This document shows, piece after piece, positions 60,501-64,000 of a stretch of DNA of 64,000 bases. The notes beneath the pieces are model-generated. The model ran no database searches. It had not been told where the DNA came from and saw only the letters and a program-made list of their open reading frames with translations. The stretch comes from Alphaproteobacteria bacterium HGW-Alphaproteobacteria-7 (lineage in GTDB: Bacteria; Pseudomonadota; Alphaproteobacteria; Sphingomonadales; Sphingomonadaceae). The DNA lies in contig PHEB01000003.1 in the NCBI GenBank assembly GCA_002842735.1, positions 1 through 64,000 on the forward strand. The letters run 5' to 3'. The translations under genes were made by a program, and so were the position numbers. Position 1 is the first letter of the stretch, and each line of letters opens with the position of its first letter.

Positions 60501-61255
60501 TGCGCCAGTTCGTCAAGCCGCTCGATCCGGGCGATGTCGTCCCCGCGATAGAGATAGGCGGCGGCGAGGTGCCTGAGAGTGGGAAGCTGACGGATGAGGT
60601 GAGGAAGGATGTCGGTGAAGGAGGCGGTGAAAGAAGTGGTTTCGCGCAGAGGCCACAGAGGAGCAGAGGCCGCAGAGATGTTGTCCGCGCCGCAGGCACT
60701 TTCGCTATCTGTAACTCTGCGGCCTCTGCGCGAAACCGATGCCGGAAACGGCACCACATTGCTCTCAACCCGAATCGTAAACCCTACCTCCAAATCATCG
60801 GGCGGCAACAGGATCAGCTGCACGCCTCCCTCGCCTTCTTTGGCGGCATGATCCGCCAGCATTGCCAGCGTGATCTGGCACACGCCCTTATCCTGCCATT
60901 CGCCCTCAGGCGTCTGCATCCGCCCGGCACTGATGAGGCGGCATAACCGGCCATAGGCGGCGCGATCTTCAGGATAGGCGAGGAAGGCCAGCCCCTCCAC
61001 CGTTTCGATCCGGCAGCCGATCACCGGGCGCAGCTTGAGCGCCTTCGCCTCGGTATGCAGGCGCACCACGCCGGCCAGCGAATTAACATCGGCGATCCCC
61101 ACCGCGTCATAACCGCGGGCGTGCGCGGCCAGCACCAGATCAACCGCGTCCGACGCACCGCGCAGAAAGCTGAAACAGCTGACGAGGCCGAGTTCGACAA
61201 AGTCGCTGCGCAGGGGCAGCACATCATCAGGGATTTCGATCGTATTCTGGGGCAT
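57539..61255 (-). CDS. dnaE2: error-prone DNA polymerase DnaE2 (ImuC), with two in-frame repeat insertions
   Basis: A 1238-residue C-family polymerase of the SOS mutasome, copying damaged DNA with ImuB. The PHP domain occupies the start ([20 protein letters not shown]). The catalytic core has the Asp motif in [59 protein letters not shown], and the C-terminal OB part with [19 protein letters not shown]. The gene is longer than usual (about 1100) because two elements are read through: one near residues 175-205 (60638-60737) and one near 890-940 (58435-58599). The start ATG 61255 has AAGG 6 nt before it and a LexA box at 61281-61295. Confidence 0.92.
   Translation of the reverse strand: [1238 protein letters not shown]
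58435..58599. repeat. palindromic repeat (family 3) inside dnaE2, long copy
   Basis: A 165-bp element with terminal inverted repeats CGCGCAGAGAACGCAGAGGA and the mirror TCCTCTGCGCCCTCTGCGCG, about 22 of 24 positions pairing. It is read as 55 codons in the dnaE2 frame without a stop. It shares about 49 of 57 positions (by eye) with the left half of the other copy at 60638-60737. The extra 65 bp relative to that copy make its centre different. Confidence 0.85.
60638..60737. repeat. palindromic repeat (family 3) inside dnaE2, short copy
   Basis: A 100-bp element bounded by perfect 17-bp inverted repeats GGTTTCGCGCAGAGGCC and GGCCTCTGCGCGAAACC. Inner sequences (GAGGCCGCAGAG and CTCTGCGGCCTC) also pair. 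The dnaE2 frame runs through it open ([20 protein letters not shown]). The peptide shares the NISA-APL-LRE pattern with the other copy, showing that both copies use the same reading frame. Confidence 0.88.
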
Positions 61256-61280
61256 TGGGAACCTTGGGGAACACCTTTAT

Positions 61281-61295
61281 GTTCCTTATATGTTC
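61281..61295 (-). promoter_or_regulatory. LexA box (SOS operator) upstream of dnaE2
   Basis: GTTC-CTTATAT-GTTC (reverse strand GAAC-ATATAAG-GAAC) is the exact GTTC-N7-GTTC direct-repeat operator of alphaproteobacterial LexA. It lies 26-40 nt before the dnaE2 ATG, in the gap after pilZ, so dnaE2 has its own SOS promoter in addition to any upstream one. Confidence 0.88.
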
Positions 61296-61336
61296 CTATG
61301 CACTCCGTGCCAAATGCAAAGCTTGCAAGTGGGTGC

Positions 61337-61666
61337 TCAGACCCTGCGGCGTTGCGGGGCAGCCAGCTTTGCGCCGCCCTGTTCACACAGATAATCGATC
61401 ACAGCGGGATGCATTGCGCCTTCGAAAGCGACGCCCGCGATTGGCCCTTCAATCCAGGCGATGTTGCCGAGCGGCGCATTGATGCCGTTCACCCTCATCG
61501 TCACCCGGTCGCCCATTTCGGCAAATCCGGGTTTTCCACGGATCTTGCAACCGCCTTCGGACAGGTCGATCAGATCGACGAACACCACGCGTGAGCGCAC
61601 CCGGCTTTTCACCATCAGGCTTATCGGTCGGCGATCAGACGCGCGCGGGATCGAATCCATGTTCAT
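61337..61666 (-). CDS. PilZ-domain protein
   Basis: A 109-residue single-domain PilZ protein, the family that binds cyclic di-GMP. It has the RxxxR-like SDRRPISLMVKSRVRSRVVF, then the D/NxSxxG motif in LIDLSEGGCKIRGKP, then GDRVTMRVNGINAPLGNIAW and AGVAFEGAMHPAVIDYL. Exported residues or a membrane segment are absent. The ATG at 61666 has a weak upstream site; another ATG at 61660 would give a slightly shorter form. It lies between imuB and dnaE2 on the same strand, which is unusual for the cassette. Confidence 0.85.
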   Translation of the reverse strand: MNMDSIPRASDRRPISLMVKSRVRSRVVFVDLIDLSEGGCKIRGKPGFAEMGDRVTMRVNGINAPLGNIAWIEGPIAGVAFEGAMHPAVIDYLCEQGGAKLAAPQRRRV

Positions 61667-61748
61667 GGTTTCAATTTCGCATAAATACGTAAAGGAATTC
61701 TGAGCAGGCCTATAAGGAGGCCTAAGGGCAACACCCAGGGTCGGGCCC

Positions 61749-63383
61749 CTAGGCATACAGCCCATGCAGGAACCAATCGGGCACACCGCCGCGACCGTCG
61801 CCTGCGATCCCCTGCCGGTAAATCCAGTAACGCCGCCCGGTGGCATCCTCGATCCGGTAGTAATCACGCAGCCGCGCGGTAGATCGTTCACGCCACCATT
61901 CGGGGGCGATCCGTTCCGGCCCCTCCACCCGCACCACTTCGCGCAATTTCCCACGCCAGCGGAACCGCTGCGGATAGCCATCGGGTGAGGCATAGAGCAC
62001 CGCGATCCGCTCTGCCCGGTCAAGCAGTTTCAAGGGGCGGGTGTGGAACGCGAGCAGCCCTTGGCTGGGTGGCACGGGTTCCAGCGGCGCCTGCCAGCCT
62101 TGCGCGCGTTCGGGAATGTGGCTGGCGCGCGCAACCGGACGGGTGATCGCCTTTGGGCCAAGCCGCACGCTCAGTCGATCGATGCAAGCGGCAAGTCCAG
62201 TGCCATGTTGCTCCGCCGCCGCATCCAGATCGGCCTGCGACAGGCTGAGCGGTTCGCTCCAGCTGGCGCGCAGTTGCACCGCCTCGATCCCGAACCCGGC
62301 GGCGACATCATCGAGCCGTGCGGCGAACAGGCGGGTGATATGCGATGCCTCACGCGTGGCGGCGGCAAGTTCGATCCGCCGCAGCAACACTTCGCCATCA
62401 ACCCGCCACAGCCCGAGTTCGAGCCGCCGCGCGCCTTCGCCCCGCGCTTCGAGCGTGCGCACCATGTCGAGTGCAAGATCGCTCACCACCCGGTCAAGCA
62501 GATCGCGGTGACGGATCGGCTCGATCAAGCGACGCTGCGCCATCGGCATGGGCCGCGCGATCACCGGCAGCAGCGGTTCGGGCACCCGGCTGAGCAATTG
62601 GTCGAGCCGGATCAGCGGATTGGCAGCGGGTGAGCGGCGGTTGCGGAACCGGCGGGCAAGCGCATCACGCGCGGCAGCCTGTGCGGCAGGGTAGTCCCCC
62701 TCCCCGCTGACCCCGGCGAGATCGCTGAGCCGCTTGACCCCCAACCGCCGCAGCACGGCAAGCACATCATCATCGAGTCTGAGCGCCGCCACCGGCAAAC
62801 CGCCAAGCAGGCGTAACGGGTCATCACCAGGGCCAAGGATGGCAGCAGGCGGGCCGAAATGCGCAAGCGCCCAGGCTGCCCCTGCGGTGGGCGCAAGCGC
62901 GGCGCGTGCGGTCAGCCCGCGTGCGGCACAGGCGGCGGCAACATCGGCGAGCAGGCGCTCCTCTCCGCCCCACAAATGCGCCGCGCCGGTGGTATCCACC
63001 AACAGGCCATCGGGCGGATCAAGCGCACTCCACGGCCCCCAGCGCTGCGCCCACAGAGCGAGCTTTTCCAGCAACGCAAGATCGCCCGCCGGATCGGCTG
63101 GCACCGCCGCCAGCTGTGGGCACAGCGCGCGCGCATCAGCCAGCAGCATTCCGGGCCGCGCACCTGCACCGCGGCCTGCGTCATTCGCTGCGGTAATGCG
63201 CGGGCCGTGCGCGGTTTCGGCAATCAGCGCAGTCGGCGCTGTATCGGCAGCAGCGCGTTCGTCAGGCGCGAGCGCGAGCCGCCAGCGATCGACCGACAGT
63301 CGGGCGAACCAGATCGCCAAAATCCGGCGCGGCGGCGGCGCGCTTGTCAGGTTCGGGGCGGAGGTGCAGGTGTCCATTCTCAT
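61749..63383 (-). CDS. imuB: ImuB, Y-family-like mutasome protein
   Basis: A ~544-residue Y-family-like polymerase homologue that lacks the catalytic acids. The N-terminus reads ILAIWFARLSVDRWRLALAP, where an active Y-family enzyme has a Asp-rich metal site. A helix-hairpin-helix part (GVKRLSDLAGVSGEGDYPAA) and a little-finger-like region follow. The C-terminus has WRGKLREVVRVEGPERIAPE and TGRRYWIYRQGIAGDGRGGV. ImuB bridges the beta-clamp and DnaE2. Start ATG 63383; a GTG at 63386 and an ATG at 63377 are alternatives. It overlaps imuA by about 120 bp. Confidence 0.88.
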   Translation of the reverse strand: MRMDTCTSAPNLTSAPPPRRILAIWFARLSVDRWRLALAPDERAAADTAPTALIAETAHGPRITAANDAGRGAGARPGMLLADARALCPQLAAVPADPAGDLALLEKLALWAQRWGPWSALDPPDGLLVDTTGAAHLWGGEERLLADVAAACAARGLTARAALAPTAGAAWALAHFGPPAAILGPGDDPLRLLGGLPVAALRLDDDVLAVLRRLGVKRLSDLAGVSGEGDYPAAQAAARDALARRFRNRRSPAANPLIRLDQLLSRVPEPLLPVIARPMPMAQRRLIEPIRHRDLLDRVVSDLALDMVRTLEARGEGARRLELGLWRVDGEVLLRRIELAAATREASHITRLFAARLDDVAAGFGIEAVQLRASWSEPLSLSQADLDAAAEQHGTGLAACIDRLSVRLGPKAITRPVARASHIPERAQGWQAPLEPVPPSQGLLAFHTRPLKLLDRAERIAVLYASPDGYPQRFRWRGKLREVVRVEGPERIAPEWWRERSTARLRDYYRIEDATGRRYWIYRQGIAGDGRGGVPDWFLHGLYA

Positions 63384-64000
63384 CACTCAACATCCATTCG
63401 CCCGGAGCATGGCGGCGCGCGCGGAACAGTTCGGCGTGCCAGGTTGCGGTGCCGGGCGCAGTCGGGTTCCAGCGGGGGGGCGGTGATGGGGCCGCCCGCG
63501 CCTGCCAGCGCATCCGGGCGGAGGACAGATCCGGCGCAGCATCCAGTCGCACCAGCCACAACCGCACACCGTGGCGTTCCGCCGTGAGGCTGAGGCGGCG
63601 CGAGGTGGTAAAGGTCAGCGCGCGCGGATTGCCCGCAATCTCCCCGATCACACAGGCAAAATCGCGGCATTTGAGCCCTTCCTCCAGCGCAAACAGCGCA
63701 TCTTCGGGCGTGGCGGCGGCGACATGGATCAGGCGGTGGCGAAGATCGGGCGGCAGGCCCTGCACGCAAGGACGCCCGCCCAGTTGCATGGCCTTGCGAT
63801 CCTGCACCCACAGGACGTGGCGCGCATCCTCCTCGGCCCCGCCCTCACCCTGTGACGTCAAGGCATCCCGCGCCAACGCCAAGGCCAGGCCCGCCGCGCT
63901 CGCTTCATCACCCGATGCAAAGATTTCGGAATGAAACGGTTGATCGGCCAACCCCGGTCGCCAGCGCGATTCATGGCGCGCGCGCGACAGTGCGCGGGCA
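63262..64000 (-). CDS. imuA: ImuA, RecA-like mutasome protein (5' end beyond the window)
   Basis: The C-terminal ~230 residues are visible; the frame is open to the window edge, so the start lies outside. It reads QGEGGAEEDARHVLWVQDRK, then CVQGLPPDLRHRLIHVAAAT, ALEEGLKCRDFACVIGEIAG and TTSRRLSLTAERHGVRLWLV, then a C-terminal WHAELFRARRHAPGEWML. This is the pattern of ImuA/SulA-like RecA-fold proteins that partner with ImuB and DnaE2 in damage-induced mutagenesis. The stop at 63262 is inside imuB. The promoter and any LexA box of the operon are out of view. Confidence 0.82.
   Translation of the reverse strand, partial: ARALSRARHESRWRPGLADQPFHSEIFASGDEASAAGLALALARDALTSQGEGGAEEDARHVLWVQDRKAMQLGGRPCVQGLPPDLRHRLIHVAAATPEDALFALEEGLKCRDFACVIGEIAGNPRALTFTTSRRLSLTAERHGVRLWLVRLDAAPDLSSARMRWQARAAPSPPPRWNPTAPGTATWHAELFRARRHAPGEWMLSDENGHLHLRPEPDKRAAAAPDFGDLVRPTVGRSLAARARA

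Overview
This is a high-GC stretch of chromosome from an alphaproteobacterium. The proteins look most like those of Sphingomonadales, and probably Erythrobacteraceae. That placement is inferred from remembered family resemblance (a RibB with an N-terminal HTH and a decayed GTP-cyclohydrolase half, long PstC/PstA, ImuA-ImuB-DnaE2, Coq4), not from a search. Most of the window is core housekeeping DNA with tightly packed genes, many joined by ATGA or TGATG overlaps. I see no prophage, CRISPR array or large genomic island.

Layout. 1-1.2 kb: two reverse-strand secreted proteins, one cut by the window edge and one with a DUF11-like repeat domain. 1.2-2.1 kb: a graveyard of insertion sequences, an IS256-family 5' end abutting an internally deleted IS3-family element. 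2.1-3.8 kb: riboflavin genes ribB and ribH. 4.3-6.2 kb: a MarR-like protein and enolase. 6.3-8.6 kb: a translationally coupled cluster of small membrane-associated proteins, followed by a perfect 16-bp parS palindrome at 8664. 8.8-14.8 kb: greA and a carA-orf-carB operon in which an unrelated-looking gene sits between the two carbamoyl-phosphate synthase genes. 14.9-19.5 kb: YqeY, dnaG, rpoD. 19.6-23.7 kb: rpiB, glyA, nrdR, trmJ, rpsD. 23.8-29.7 kb (reverse): chorismate mutase, tgt, an outer-membrane protein, queA, cyclophilin, coaD, ispA, xseB. 29.7-33.1 kb: two membrane proteins and purL. 33.1-36 kb: coq4, serB, miaA.

36-44 kb is branched-chain amino acid synthesis (ilvB, ilvN, ilvC, leuA) interspersed with YceI, an FMN alpha-hydroxyacid oxidase and an I78-like lipoprotein. 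leuA is preceded by a leucine-rich leader peptide, and ilvB by a terminator hairpin and a weaker leader candidate. 44-49 kb holds less-characterised enzymes and a coupled pair made of an uncharacterised protein and a small AHH-type nuclease. 49.1-51.1 kb: recJ and tRNA-Glu(TTC). 51.2-57.5 kb is the phosphate-starvation cluster phoR-pstC-pstA-pstB-phoU-phoB, without pstS. 57.5-64 kb (reverse) is the SOS mutasome imuA-imuB-[pilZ]-dnaE2, with a GTTC-N7-GTTC LexA box directly upstream of dnaE2.

The most striking feature is the repeats. Three families of short palindromic elements are present, and two families have entered coding sequence without breaking the frame: one copy in carA, between the two CarA domains, and two copies of another family in dnaE2, both read in the same frame. 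Other points worth a second look are the parS site, the Leu leader, the gene inside the carAB operon, the AHH nuclease pair, the serB/miaA start codons that overlap head to head, and two adjacent inverted repeats upstream of coq4.
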